IMG/VR virus record: IMGVR_UViG_3300036806_000195 | Span: 1-59,712 of that record | Length of the DNA stretch: 59,712 nt | Origin: a virus | Direction: 5' to 3' (one strand) | In this document: in pieces, positions 13,918 through 22,289 of the stretch | Layout: the number at the start of each line of letters is the position of its first letter | Position numbering within the stretch: the first letter of the stretch is position 1 | Notes under the pieces: model-generated | What the model saw: the letters and a program-made list of their open reading frames with translations, nothing else | The model's database searches: none | What the model was told of the DNA's origin: nothing | Position numbers and translations under genes: made by a program

Positions 13918-15369
13918 ATGCCAGCATCGCTTCAAGAAATCAGAGAGGCCTTTAGTCTGGCTTCATCTGGAGGTGCTCTCAATCTTGTTCTGAAACAAAT
14001 TGACAGCGTGCTTACTGATCTACAGAGAAAATGGGGTCCATTGGGGAGAGCTATCCCGCGTCGCACATGGGAAACAGATATCTTTTTCTTCAACAAAAGA
14101 ACAGCACTTCCCCAGCCTCAACATACAACAGAAGCCCCTCCTACCAGTGGCGTGGGCTCAGTAGCAGCAAGCAATTCTGTTTATACTCAGGGGCAATTCC
14201 CGATTAAGCATACAGAATCGATTGGGGATCTCAGTAAATTCACTGTGCAAGTTGCACGTGCCAACGGTAACCTGTTCGATCTCGAATTAGGCGCTCATGC
14301 TAAGGCTATGGAGTGGCTAGAGGAAACGACGCACATTTATGGGTCGTCTCAGGCCACGCTCAACACGAAGAGACCTCAGTGGGACGGGATCGATTTGATG
14401 GTTGCCAATGCTAATAAAATCGATGCCAATACAGCAGTGCTCGCATTGGGCATGATGGACAATGCTATTGATGCAGTGCGTGGTCGCTATGCGCAAGAGC
14501 TTGGCACGGACTACTTTTGGATGATGAGCCCAAAGATGCAATCAGCCGTGAATACTCTTCATGTTCAGAATGCGCATTATGTTCAGCAAATGACTCGCAT
14601 GTTCTTGAGAGACGACTATGGTGATCCAAATGCGCCTGTCGCTGACAATGCTATAGACGGAGGCGTAGAAGTCCAGACTTACCGTAACATTCCGATTGTG
14701 GTTTCTTCGTTTATGGGCAACCAAGGAAGCATGGGTACTGTCTCAACGACTGGCAATACTGGCTCTGGCTCCAGTCTCTTGGCTGCGACCACCTACTACT
14801 ACCGGGTGGAAGCGGTCACGCGCTACGGTTTGACTACTGCTTCTGCGGAGGCTTCACAAGCCCCTTCTGCTGACGGAAAGAACGTCGCGCTTTCCTGGAC
14901 AACCCCACAGACTACCGATGCTGACGGCAATATCATTGATATTATTGGCTATCGCGTATTCCGTGGCACCTCTAGCGGTCAAACCAGCCTTTATGCACTT
15001 GTTGCTGCCTATGACATCACCAGTGATGCAGCTGTTACCTCGTTCACAGATACTGGATTGATTCAAAATCCTGCCTCGTCTACTGGCTCTGCTCTCTACT
15101 GGGCTACCGTCGCTAGTTCTGGCGGAAATGCAGTCTCTGACGAGGTGACCTTCCCACGCGTGCAGACTGGTACTCAGATCGTTGAGGACATCTTCCTCAT
15201 CCCACGTGATCCTGACATCTTGCTCTGCCCAGAAGTGAATCCCATCCAGACAGAGCTCCTTGCCGTTGTGAACGCGAGGTCTCGCCAATTTGCGCTAACT
15301 GCTGACAAGACGCTTGCGTTACGTGCACCGGCCTATGCTGCCAAGATCTCGAGAGTGAGGGCTGCATAA
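13918..15369 (+). CDS. Major capsid protein with Fn3-like insertion
   Basis: The protein has 483 residues from the ATG at 13918 (GGAGAAG upstream). The N-terminal two thirds and the C-terminus fit an HK97-type capsid protein of this class (amphipathic N-arm, DYFWMMSPKMQ, final SRQFALTADKTLALRAPAYAAKI). Between about residues 270 and 400 lies a fibronectin III-like module (TTYYYRVEAVTRYGLTTAS, NVALSWTTP, GYRVFRGTSSGQTSLYALVA, SFTDTG). Such Ig/Fn3 modules usually decorate the capsid surface and may bind host glycans. Confidence 0.85.
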   Translation: MPASLQEIREAFSLASSGGALNLVLKQIDSVLTDLQRKWGPLGRAIPRRTWETDIFFFNKRTALPQPQHTTEAPPTSGVGSVAASNSVYTQGQFPIKHTESIGDLSKFTVQVARANGNLFDLELGAHAKAMEWLEETTHIYGSSQATLNTKRPQWDGIDLMVANANKIDANTAVLALGMMDNAIDAVRGRYAQELGTDYFWMMSPKMQSAVNTLHVQNAHYVQQMTRMFLRDDYGDPNAPVADNAIDGGVEVQTYRNIPIVVSSFMGNQGSMGTVSTTGNTGSGSSLLAATTYYYRVEAVTRYGLTTASAEASQAPSADGKNVALSWTTPQTTDADGNIIDIIGYRVFRGTSSGQTSLYALVAAYDITSDAAVTSFTDTGLIQNPASSTGSALYWATVASSGGNAVSDEVTFPRVQTGTQIVEDIFLIPRDPDILLCPEVNPIQTELLAVVNARSRQFALTADKTLALRAPAYAAKISRVRAA

Positions 15370-15627
15370 GTGGCGAAATATCAGAAGAAAACGGTCATTG
15401 TAGACGCTGTCCAGTTTGATCCTGGTCAAAATCCATGGCCTGAAGGAGTAAAACCCTGGAGAGATAATCAACCTCGTCCAAGGGATATGAGCCATGGGTA
15501 CATAGACACGTCTAAGGGTAGAACATCAGTTGTGGCAGGCGATTGGATTGTTGTGGAACAAGGCAAGAAGTCTGTCTGTAAGCCAGAAGTTTTTGAGGCT
15601 ACTTATGTGCCTGCGGAGGTGATTTGA
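15370..15627 (+). CDS. Small conserved phage protein (PGDYG-like)
   Basis: The protein has 85 residues and a GTG start directly after the capsid stop. It follows the pattern YQKKTVIVDAVQF...VVAGDWIVVEQGKKSVCKPEVFEATYVPAE, a small beta-rich domain found near head or replication genes of very many phages. Its biochemical role is unknown. Confidence 0.75.
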   Translation: MAKYQKKTVIVDAVQFDPGQNPWPEGVKPWRDNQPRPRDMSHGYIDTSKGRTSVVAGDWIVVEQGKKSVCKPEVFEATYVPAEVI

Positions 15628-16034
15628 TGTCGATACTTTTCTGTCACCCAGAGAAAGATGATGGATCTGTTGTCATGTCTGAAGAGCGAATCGGAGGACA
15701 GCTTACTCCTGAAAGACGCTATCAGCACATTGGCCATTTCTTAGAAGTTGATGCTCCTCCTAATGCCAGGGAGCATGACATCGAACAGCTTCAGCAGCTT
15801 GGTTATCGATTAGCTACTGCTGAAGAGCAAAACAAGTTCACGAAGCAGAAAAAGAAAAGCCAGACGGTTGATGAAACCCTGCCTCCCAAAAGCGAGGAGA
15901 CTCCTCAAGTTGGAACTGGCGATCAAGGAGAGGATATTCCACCTGTAGTTCCGCCTGAGAATGAGTCTACCAATCCCACGCAGCAAGAAACGCCCACTGT
16001 GGATTCTCTGCCAAAAGATCACAAGAAGAAATAG
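15624..16034 (+). CDS. Hypothetical protein with disordered tail
   Basis: The protein has 136 residues; the ATGA overlap is followed by a second in-frame ATG one codon later. The first 75 residues look folded (HPEKDDGSVVMSEERIGG, IEQLQQLGYRLATAEEQ). The rest is a Glu/Pro/Thr-rich, disordered tail ending in KDHKKK. It may be a head accessory or neck protein by position only. Confidence 0.55.
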   Translation: MMSILFCHPEKDDGSVVMSEERIGGQLTPERRYQHIGHFLEVDAPPNAREHDIEQLQQLGYRLATAEEQNKFTKQKKKSQTVDETLPPKSEETPQVGTGDQGEDIPPVVPPENESTNPTQQETPTVDSLPKDHKKK

Positions 16035-16054
16035 CTATCAAAAAGAGGGAAGAC

Positions 16055-16981
16055 ATGCCTAGACTCTATCTCACTCCAAGTGAAATACTCGAAATGCCAA
16101 TCGGTTTGGGGCTGTCTTCTTCTCTCTCCGCTCTCTCTTCTGAACAAATAGGCAAACTTTTAGCACGTGCTAGTCAGAGCTGTGACAGCGAGTGCAGAAG
16201 GAGACTGCAAGCCCCGGGGAGTACCACTCTTGCTCAATCATGTAGTGCTGGAGCAACACAAATTTCTGTTAGCTCAACAAACACCCTTGATGAGTTGGAT
16301 GAGCAAGCTGTGCAGATTGGCACTGGAGGCAACCAAGAGACGATCCTCATAGAGCCAGGCGGGGTAACTGTCACAACCTGGACGGGTTCTTATCCAGGCT
16401 CTATTAATCTCGCAAGTGGATTGCAGTTCTCTCATAGTTCATCCGAGCCTGTAGTCTTTCTCTATAAAGAGACGACAGAAGCTGGGGGATCATCTAGCTC
16501 AGATCCATATGCACAGGCAGCCCTTACACAAGAGACTCAGATTGCAGAGTCTCACATGGGTGGCATGTGGCAAGGTGGTGGACTAACCCGTGTCGTGTTC
16601 CTAAAAGCATATCCAATTATAAATATATCAGCCATAGAACATGCATTCTCGTTTGCAAGTCAATTTAATACAGTTGATGTTAGTGCTCAGGTTCCATTGC
16701 CAAGTGAGGGCTGGTATAGATTTGAGCCCGGAACCATGATCCTGCGCGAAGGTATCATGCGTACAACATACACTGGAGGGTTTCAGACTGTACCGGACGA
16801 CATCAAAGAAGCAACATCGCTCTTCTTTGCGGTTCAGATGAGGCAGATGATCAATCCGTATGGAACGATTGAACTGCATTTGGGGAAACGTAGACAGAAG
16901 TGGGCTGCAACTGGAAATGATAAAGATCCTTTAATAGAGCAGGCTTGTAGCATACTCAAGAAGTACAAGAGAACAGTATGA
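16055..16981 (+). CDS. Head-tail connector (adaptor)
   Basis: The protein has 308 residues. The N-terminal LTPSEILEMPIG...ASQSCDSECRR and the C-terminal IKEATSLFFAVQMRQMINPYGTIELHLGKRR helices fit the helical ad1/gp6-type adaptor of siphophages. A beta-rich segment (about residues 55-150) looks like an insertion. It lies between capsid and tail genes, as expected for a protein docking beneath the portal. Confidence 0.65.
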   Translation: MPRLYLTPSEILEMPIGLGLSSSLSALSSEQIGKLLARASQSCDSECRRRLQAPGSTTLAQSCSAGATQISVSSTNTLDELDEQAVQIGTGGNQETILIEPGGVTVTTWTGSYPGSINLASGLQFSHSSSEPVVFLYKETTEAGGSSSSDPYAQAALTQETQIAESHMGGMWQGGGLTRVVFLKAYPIINISAIEHAFSFASQFNTVDVSAQVPLPSEGWYRFEPGTMILREGIMRTTYTGGFQTVPDDIKEATSLFFAVQMRQMINPYGTIELHLGKRRQKWAATGNDKDPLIEQACSILKKYKRTV

Positions 16982-17280
16982 GTACCTTAACGCATGTCAC
17001 TCAAAAACGCTCTAATATTGTCATCAAAGATAATATTTATGTCCAAATAGATGAAAATGAGGACATGCGCATCAAAAGCAATATGGGAGGTGCTGAACCT
17101 TCCTTCTCGCATTGGATCTATACCATTGGTGGGACGGTTGACATACGGATTGGAGACTTGCTCATAGACCAGAGTGCGGATATTGCAGGTCAAATCAACT
17201 CTTATAGAGTAGCAGGTAGACCTGAGCACTTTGACTTCGACCACTCAGAGATACCTGCAGATCTCATAGGGGGTACGTGA
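16978..17280 (+). CDS. Probable head closure protein
   Basis: The protein has 100 residues, coupled by ATGA to the adaptor. It is beta-rich (NIVIKDNIYVQIDENEDMRI; GGTVDIRIGDLLIDQ; NSYRVAGRPEHFDFDH). The pattern of a short beta-barrel with IRIGDLL fits head-closure or stopper proteins of the gp16/FII type. The assignment rests on size, order and fold impression. Confidence 0.55.
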   Translation: MSTLTHVTQKRSNIVIKDNIYVQIDENEDMRIKSNMGGAEPSFSHWIYTIGGTVDIRIGDLLIDQSADIAGQINSYRVAGRPEHFDFDHSEIPADLIGGT

Positions 17281-17281
17281 T

Positions 17282-17707
17282 ATGTCGGATCTGCTCTCAT
17301 TTAGCTATACAATCGATCCTACAGCACTTACCAAGATCAAGCAATTTGCAGGATGGCAATTGGTTCTTGAGGATGAGCTGTTAAAGGCTCACAAGAAGGG
17401 CACCGAGAGCTTACAAAACGCCGCGAGAGCTAACATGCATTGGAAGAATCCGACGCATAAGCTTGAGGGGAGCCTCAAACCAAAGGTTGAGAATCCATAT
17501 GCGAGCTGGATGGGAACAGATTTGCCATATGCAAAAAGGAGAAACTACGGGTTTTCGGGTAAAAGTGACTCTCTTGGCCGCTATTTTGCCCACGACCCAG
17601 GCCAGTTTTATATGGATAACGCAGTGAAGCAAAAGAAATCTGAAATTGGGTCTATATTCGGTGAAGCTTTAGATGCTGCTCTTGCTCGTTTGAGTGCAGG
17701 AAGTTAA
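17282..17707 (+). CDS. Tail completion / HK97 gp10-like protein
   Basis: The protein has 141 residues. The sequence KGTESLQNAARANMHWKNPTHKLEGSLKPKVEN, then YAKRRNYGFSG, FMDN-like VKQKKSEIGSIFGEAL fits the HK97 gp10 family (helix, 'sG.L..si' strand, 'Y....e.G' and C-terminal helix). It would join tail to head. The next late gene is displaced by an HNH homing gene on the other strand. Confidence 0.75.
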   Translation: MSDLLSFSYTIDPTALTKIKQFAGWQLVLEDELLKAHKKGTESLQNAARANMHWKNPTHKLEGSLKPKVENPYASWMGTDLPYAKRRNYGFSGKSDSLGRYFAHDPGQFYMDNAVKQKKSEIGSIFGEALDAALARLSAGS

Positions 17708-17749
17708 CAGGAGGCATACTATGATGCATACCTCCTCCTGGTTTATTAG

Positions 17750-18736
17750 TTAAAGGAGACGTCCGCCTTGAGGCCATTCATGAGGGAGCTTACTACCTTT
17801 GCTGGTATTGCAAGTTGGACAGGTAATAACCAGATTCCAGGGACCGTTAGATGTCCCCTCCCGTGCCAGCGGAATAATATGATCAACATGATAGGCGTGC
17901 TTGCCTTTTGCAAACTTGGTGCCACAATAGTAGCACTTGTGTTTTTGCCTTTTGAGCTGATCATGAGTATCCTGAGTGGTGTGAGATCCGGGTGCCGACT
18001 TCTTGCGAGCGATGCGGTTGAGTGTCCTCGTACGGGCTTTAATTTTCCAGTCTTCTGTTCGTCTCTTGGCATGCCAGTATGCTTGAATTTCTTCCCGATG
18101 AGATGCGTTGTACATCTTCTTGTATATTCGGTCGCGTTCTCTGTGCAATGCTCTGTAAAGTTTGTGGTACGCTTTATCGCGTTCACTGTTTGCTTTGCGA
18201 TATGCTTTTCTGGCTTCTTTGCCTCCCTTCCTTGCATGATATGCTTTAATAGACTTTTTACTGCATTCTTTGCAGTAATAGGCAAGCCTGTCTTTAGTGG
18301 CTCTTCTGTAACTAAAGTACTCCAATGTTGCAGGAAGCTTCTTGTCGCAGCGAGGACACAACTTGTATTCCTCTTTGGGGTTTATTGTCTTGTCATTAGA
18401 CTTGTTATGTCCTCTGCGATAATCTTTGCGGCATTCTCTACATTGCCTGTTCAGGCAATCAGGGGAAATGTAAGAGGGTACAGCATTAAAGAATTCCTTG
18501 GTGGCAAGCTTGACCTCTTTGCATTCCCTGCAACGCTTATGTCCTTCTGGTGCAGGTGGGAGTTCAGGCGGCTTCTCAGCTTCGCGTTTCGCTTTTGCTT
18601 TGTCGTTTCTGCATTTTTTGCAGTGAGAAGCCAAACGGTCGCTATTCTTCTTGTCAGAGGTAAAGGAATCCTTGGACTTAATCTGCTTGCAGCTAGAGCA
18701 TTGCTTCTGAGAGGTATCTTGAGGTATAGTAGTCAC
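17750..18736 (-). CDS. HNH homing endonuclease with zinc-ribbon repeats
   Basis: The protein has 328 residues, with a GTG start preceded by AGGAGG on the minus strand. Three repeated CxxC...CxxC units (about residues 12-42, 68-104 and 127-160, each with a Phe/Tyr-rich spacer) are followed by a highly basic helix (KAYRKANSERDKAYHKLYR). The C-terminal HNH domain reads KCYYCG...HVDHIIPL...NLVITCPTCNTSKG, with all metal and catalytic positions. It is the only minus-strand gene in the late operon, typical of a homing intruder between two virion genes. Confidence 0.88.
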   Translation of the reverse strand: MTTIPQDTSQKQCSSCKQIKSKDSFTSDKKNSDRLASHCKKCRNDKAKAKREAEKPPELPPAPEGHKRCRECKEVKLATKEFFNAVPSYISPDCLNRQCRECRKDYRRGHNKSNDKTINPKEEYKLCPRCDKKLPATLEYFSYRRATKDRLAYYCKECSKKSIKAYHARKGGKEARKAYRKANSERDKAYHKLYRALHRERDRIYKKMYNASHREEIQAYWHAKRRTEDWKIKARTRTLNRIARKKSAPGSHTTQDTHDQLKRQKHKCYYCGTKFAKGKHAYHVDHIIPLAREGTSNGPWNLVITCPTCNTSKGSKLPHEWPQGGRLL

Positions 18737-18764
18737 GCGGTAGACCTCCTATGTCTATCGTCAC

Positions 18765-18814
18765 GCCAGCGGTTGTTTCAGCAACGCGCTGGCAAACCCA
18801 TATTTAGATGGGTT
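18765..18814 (+). terminator. Two stem-loops upstream of the tail gene
   Basis: GCCAGCG-GTTG pairs with CAAC-G-CGCTGGC (18765-18793), and AACCCAT (18795-18801) pairs with ATGGGTT (18808-18814) followed by AATTTT. They lie between the HNH start and the next tail gene. They may attenuate late transcription or mark the boundary of the inserted element. Confidence 0.5.
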
Positions 18815-18850
18815 AATTTTACCACAAACCCGCTCCAAAGGCCAGCTTAT

Positions 18851-18877
18851 ACCTCCTTTAGCTTTGCGAAAGGAGGT
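18851..18877 (+). promoter_or_regulatory. Hairpin sequestering a ribosome binding site
   Basis: ACCTCCTTT (18851-18859) is an exact complement of AAAGGAGGT (18869-18877), with a nine-base loop. The second arm is the Shine-Dalgarno sequence of the gene starting at 18885. The fold would hide it, so translation may need opening by an upstream ribosome or a factor. Confidence 0.7.
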
Positions 18878-18884
18878 GTTTGCC

Positions 18885-19385
18885 ATGCCATTTGACTCAC
18901 CTAACACCACTGCTGTCCTGCAACAGATCAAGACTATGGCTCAAGGTGTCCAGGTTGGGGGCTCGAACTTCTTCCAAGCTGCGAACGTCAAGGCTGGACG
19001 CTTTAAGGATATCAGGGACAACCTCCCAGCATTTGAGGTTGTGCTTGGCCCTAGGGATGAGACCAAACGCCAGACCAGTGGTGGGGCTCCTGTCGTTGGG
19101 GGAAGGATTGATGACAGCCAGGACTACACCTTTGAGGTCACTCTGCCTTATAGCGATGCTGATTCTGAGGAGGTAGAGAGCACAACGTTACCCGGTATCA
19201 GGGATGCTCTCACGAAGATGTTTCACGCATCGGCCAATCTTGGACTGCCTGGCCAGGTTCAAAGTAGCAGGATCACCGGTGATGATGGTGAATACCTCTA
19301 TGTTGTGAGGAATGGTGAGATGTACCGCGTGTATAGAAATGTACTACGCGTGCAATATCAATATAACGTCGTGATGATACCTTAA
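18885..19385 (+). CDS. Probable tail terminator / neck protein
   Basis: The protein has 166 residues from the ATG at 18885, 8 bases after AAGGAGGT. It contains FEVVLGPRDETKRQTSGGAPVVGGRIDDSQDYTFEVTLPYSDAD and ends with YRNVLRVQYQYNVVMIP, a beta-alpha fold like tail terminators that cap the tail tube. Position between the gp10-like and tail tube genes supports it. Its ribosome site is inside a perfect 9-bp hairpin. Confidence 0.6.
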   Translation: MPFDSPNTTAVLQQIKTMAQGVQVGGSNFFQAANVKAGRFKDIRDNLPAFEVVLGPRDETKRQTSGGAPVVGGRIDDSQDYTFEVTLPYSDADSEEVESTTLPGIRDALTKMFHASANLGLPGQVQSSRITGDDGEYLYVVRNGEMYRVYRNVLRVQYQYNVVMIP

Positions 19386-19393
19386 GGAGAAAT

Positions 19394-19684
19394 ATGAGTA
19401 ACGAAATTCAGCAAGTACCTAGCGTGGGGAGTATGGTCTATTTTGTACTTCCTGAGAGCAGTCGCTATCCAGGAGAGCACAGACCGGCAATCATAGTCAA
19501 GATTTGGGATGAAGAACCGAAACCCGATTCGATGGTGCAGCTTCAGGTCTTTACCGATGGCTCAAATGATGGTGATTTGTACAAGAGTGGCCTGTTCTGG
19601 GCTACATCAGTTCATTATGCAGATCCATCAGAGAACAAGCCTTATTCATGGCACTGGCCTGAATTTGTGCCACAAAGGGGCTGA
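19394..19684 (+). CDS. Hypothetical beta-rich protein
   Basis: The protein has 96 residues, 8 bases after the previous stop, with TAAGGAG upstream. GSMVYFVLPESSRYPGEHRPAIIVKIW and MVQLQVFTDGSNDG look like a small SH3-like barrel with a final aromatic segment (YSWHWPEFVPQRG). Similar small barrels are scattered in phage and host genomes. Function unknown. Confidence 0.6.
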   Translation: MSNEIQQVPSVGSMVYFVLPESSRYPGEHRPAIIVKIWDEEPKPDSMVQLQVFTDGSNDGDLYKSGLFWATSVHYADPSENKPYSWHWPEFVPQRG

Positions 19685-19688
19685 AACC

Positions 19689-19889
19689 ATGGATGAAAAG
19701 ATAGCCGACGAGAATGGCAAGGTGGACCAACCAGGACATGAGGCGACGTATCCGCCAGGTACAAAAGTCTACTTCCAGAACGGGGTATATGCGGGCCATG
19801 AGACGCCAGAGGAAAAGCCTCAAGAGGAAGAAAAGCCAGCTAAAGTGCAAAAAAAGCAAATAGAGACTCCAATAGAGTCGAAAGAATGA
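19689..19889 (+). CDS. Small Lys/Glu-rich protein
   Basis: The protein has 66 residues from the ATG at 19689. It is mainly charged and Pro-rich: HEATYPPGTKVYFQNGVYAGHETPEEKP followed by alternating Glu, Lys and Pro. It is probably disordered. It lies just before the tail tube gene, where small chaperone-like proteins are often found. Confidence 0.5.
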   Translation: MDEKIADENGKVDQPGHEATYPPGTKVYFQNGVYAGHETPEEKPQEEEKPAKVQKKQIETPIESKE

Positions 19890-19906
19890 ATGAAAGAAGG
19901 TAAGTT

Positions 19907-21631
19907 ATGAGCGGGAACTCGGCATTAGGACGCGTAGGCATTGCGTTCGAGTCAGTTACCAATCCTGGTCTAGTGTTGTTGCTGGGGCCGACGCCCGTAT
20001 CATCTTTACCTGCGTCCCTCACAACACAACCAAACGCTGTGCCAGGTCGATCTATCTTCAGCGGCATGCGTCTCTTGATCGATGTGAGAGGCAACTTCGC
20101 CACGGGAACGATCACGGTCACCGGAAAGGATTTCACCCAGGCTATAGGTGCGCTGGTAAACAGCACGCCTACTATACCCATTGCTGGTACAGCGGCTAAC
20201 CAGCAACCGTATGAATATGTGACTCCCGGTGTCTATTCCACAATAGATGCCTCAGGTGTGGCTGTTACTGGCTTAACAGGCGGTGTTGTGCGCATATGGG
20301 GAATTGTTGCTGCAAGTACGCATGTGCCTGCGATGCTAGAGACTCCTGAGGAAAAGATAGAGAAGCATAGTCCTGAGGAGCAAAGAGGCACGCTTTCCAG
20401 GCACACGAACTTTAAGAACCTCAACAAAGTGGTAGACCTTGGCAAGTTCGACCAGGACCTCTATCTCGACAACTGTGCTGAATGGTTTGGTCGGTCGGTT
20501 ATCGGTAATAGCCCTACTCAGGTCACGATACCGGCCTCGCCTACGGTCTTGAAGACTACCACAGCCGTTGCTACCTTCCCTGTATCTCTCACTACACAGC
20601 CCAATACCATAGGCCCTGGTTCAATCCTAGAGCTTGTGGTCACCGCATCATCGGCAGTTGGCACGGTGACGATCACAGGTACCAACATACTCGGTCAGAC
20701 CATAAGTGAAACCGTGATATGTGGTCTGCCTGCAGCCGCTAACGGAAATGGAACATTCTACACGCAGCAGGTCTTTGCTTCAGTCAATGCTTCTGGTGTA
20801 GCACTCGGCAGCGGTCTTACAGGTGGCTCGGTCGCTATCAATGGCATAATCGGCATCCAGGAGACCTACCAAGTTGGCTTGGCTGGTGTTGGTGCTGGTG
20901 ATGTGCTCAGACCTCTAGTGGTAGAGCAGTATACGGGTGTTGATGCACTTACACACCCTCTCTCATTCTTTGAAGAGGTCACGATCGAGGGTGCATCTGA
21001 GGGGAAAGAGAACAAAATCTCTTGCAAAGGTGGATGCCAGGATCAACTAGCCATAGGGGACCGCACTGTTGCCAATATGGAGAACATCACAGGTAATGTT
21101 CCATTTGGCTCTGTTGGAGGCTTATCTCAGATCTGGCAACCATTTGATGTAGGGCTTGGTGGCTGGCAAACCACGTGGTTTATCGATCCTTTGAGCGGTA
21201 CGGCTGGTACAACCGCATATAGTCAGGTGCTTGACTGGAAGATCTCCTTTAAGAATCCACGTACCAGAAACTACCCAGCAGTCAATAGCCAGCGGCTTCA
21301 ATCTATCACCAGGAAGCAGCGCGAGGTTGAAATCGAATTGACTATCCTCTTTGAGGACCTTGTGCAGTACGAGAAGTATCGCCAGAACGTTAAGCAGCTT
21401 CTACGTGCTCAGTTTGTAAGTCATGTGTATATGGGTACCACAGGGAGTGTTATCTACTTCAAGAACTGGACGTTCGACTTTCCTGCAAAGCTTGTCGAAG
21501 CGAAACGAGACTCAACAAAGCTTGAAAGGGTAGAAGCTAAAGTAAAATTCATGACAGAGTATACCGACTCCCTAGGCTATGAGATCAAGCTTGTCAAGCA
21601 AGTGCAGCTTCCGCCTAACTACGCCGCATAA
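19907..21631 (+). CDS. Tail tube protein with duplicated beta modules
   Basis: The protein has 574 residues, with GAAGGTAAG upstream. It contains two copies of an Ig-like module: about residues 30-140 and 215-330, sharing (V/L)SLTTQPN, GTxTxTGxxxxxQ, and (S/A)S(I/V)(D/N)ASGVA...LTGG. The C-terminal 230 residues (DWKISFKNPRTRNYPAVNSQ, IELTILFEDLVQYEKYRQNV, IYFKNWTFDFPAKLVEAKRDSTKLERVEAKVKF) fit a major tail tube protein. The duplicated modules would project from the tail surface. Confidence 0.75.
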   Translation: MSGNSALGRVGIAFESVTNPGLVLLLGPTPVSSLPASLTTQPNAVPGRSIFSGMRLLIDVRGNFATGTITVTGKDFTQAIGALVNSTPTIPIAGTAANQQPYEYVTPGVYSTIDASGVAVTGLTGGVVRIWGIVAASTHVPAMLETPEEKIEKHSPEEQRGTLSRHTNFKNLNKVVDLGKFDQDLYLDNCAEWFGRSVIGNSPTQVTIPASPTVLKTTTAVATFPVSLTTQPNTIGPGSILELVVTASSAVGTVTITGTNILGQTISETVICGLPAAANGNGTFYTQQVFASVNASGVALGSGLTGGSVAINGIIGIQETYQVGLAGVGAGDVLRPLVVEQYTGVDALTHPLSFFEEVTIEGASEGKENKISCKGGCQDQLAIGDRTVANMENITGNVPFGSVGGLSQIWQPFDVGLGGWQTTWFIDPLSGTAGTTAYSQVLDWKISFKNPRTRNYPAVNSQRLQSITRKQREVEIELTILFEDLVQYEKYRQNVKQLLRAQFVSHVYMGTTGSVIYFKNWTFDFPAKLVEAKRDSTKLERVEAKVKFMTEYTDSLGYEIKLVKQVQLPPNYAA

Positions 21632-21666
21632 TGGGCATTTTACGAAAGATATTCAAGAGGAGAAAC

Positions 21667-22107
21667 ATGAACAATGGATTTAATCCGAACGAAGTAGAGA
21701 GTATACGAGCACCATGGTTCAAACCAGGTGAGTATGTCATTATCAAAACTGTGATGAAAGCAGGTGACGACGCCTGGATACAAGACCAATTGGTTCGAAC
21801 TGAGATAGGGCAGAAGCTCAAAAAGGAGGGGATGAACCTCAAAATCCAAGTTGGGACAACCAAGCTGGCCTCGGTAAAACGCATGGTTAAGGGTTGGAAC
21901 ATTCTCCAGACCGTGAGGCAATCCGATGGATCTGCTATTGAAGTTCCACTCATCTATTCTCCTGAAAATGTAGAAGAACTTCCAAAGACCTACTATGACT
22001 TTATTGCTAAGGAAATCAGTGACCGCAATCCTGACATGGATGAGCAGGAGGAGCAAGATTTTTTGCCTCCTGCCTCGGGTGTTATCGAGGCGAATCCGCA
22101 GAGCTAA
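21667..22107 (+). CDS. Tail assembly chaperone (G-like)
   Basis: The protein has 146 residues from the ATG at 21667 (AGAGGAGAAAC upstream), preferred over 21631, which abuts the previous stop. The helical, acidic C-terminus (NPDMDEQEEQDF) and its position right before the tape measure gene fit gpG-type chaperones. A slippery TTTTTTG at 22059-22065 would shift ribosomes to the -1 frame to make a longer G-T product. Confidence 0.75.
   Translation: MNNGFNPNEVESIRAPWFKPGEYVIIKTVMKAGDDAWIQDQLVRTEIGQKLKKEGMNLKIQVGTTKLASVKRMVKGWNILQTVRQSDGSAIEVPLIYSPENVEELPKTYYDFIAKEISDRNPDMDEQEEQDFLPPASGVIEANPQS
22059..22065 (+). promoter_or_regulatory. Programmed -1 frameshift site
   Basis: TTTTTTG is in the correct phase (T TTT TTG, codon GAT then TTT TTG). 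After slipping, the -1 frame is open to 22289 and passes through the downstream reading frame. This is the classic arrangement for tail chaperones before a tape measure gene. Confidence 0.8.
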
Positions 22108-22289
22108 TACCTGAGATCAAGGATGCGATTATGTGGCGCATCTATGGTAGCAAAAGCGACTACTTAAACGCACCACGATTAGAAACACAAAGGCAGTGGA
22201 TACGTTACCAAGCTGAACAACAGTATGAGCAAGAGAAGCAAGAGCAGATAGAAAAGAAGCAAAGAGAGGAGTTTGAAAGAAACAAATGA
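22066..22289 (+). CDS. Tail chaperone -1 frameshift extension (T part)
   Basis: This is the -1 frame reached by slippage at 22059-22065. It continues ASCLGCYRGESAELIPEIKD and then MWRIYGSKSDYLNAPRLETQ, ending in a Gln/Glu/Lys-rich helix. An internal ATG at 22131 could also be used but has no good ribosome site. The stop overlaps the tape measure start (ATGA). The fusion product recruits tape measure protein during tail assembly in other siphophages. Confidence 0.75.

Noticed and set aside
17768-18895. 375-codon plus-strand reading frame over the HNH gene
   Set aside because: It is very Phe/Cys/Leu-rich as expected for the antisense of a Lys/Glu-rich gene; the minus-strand frame has intact HNH and zinc motifs and AGGAGG.
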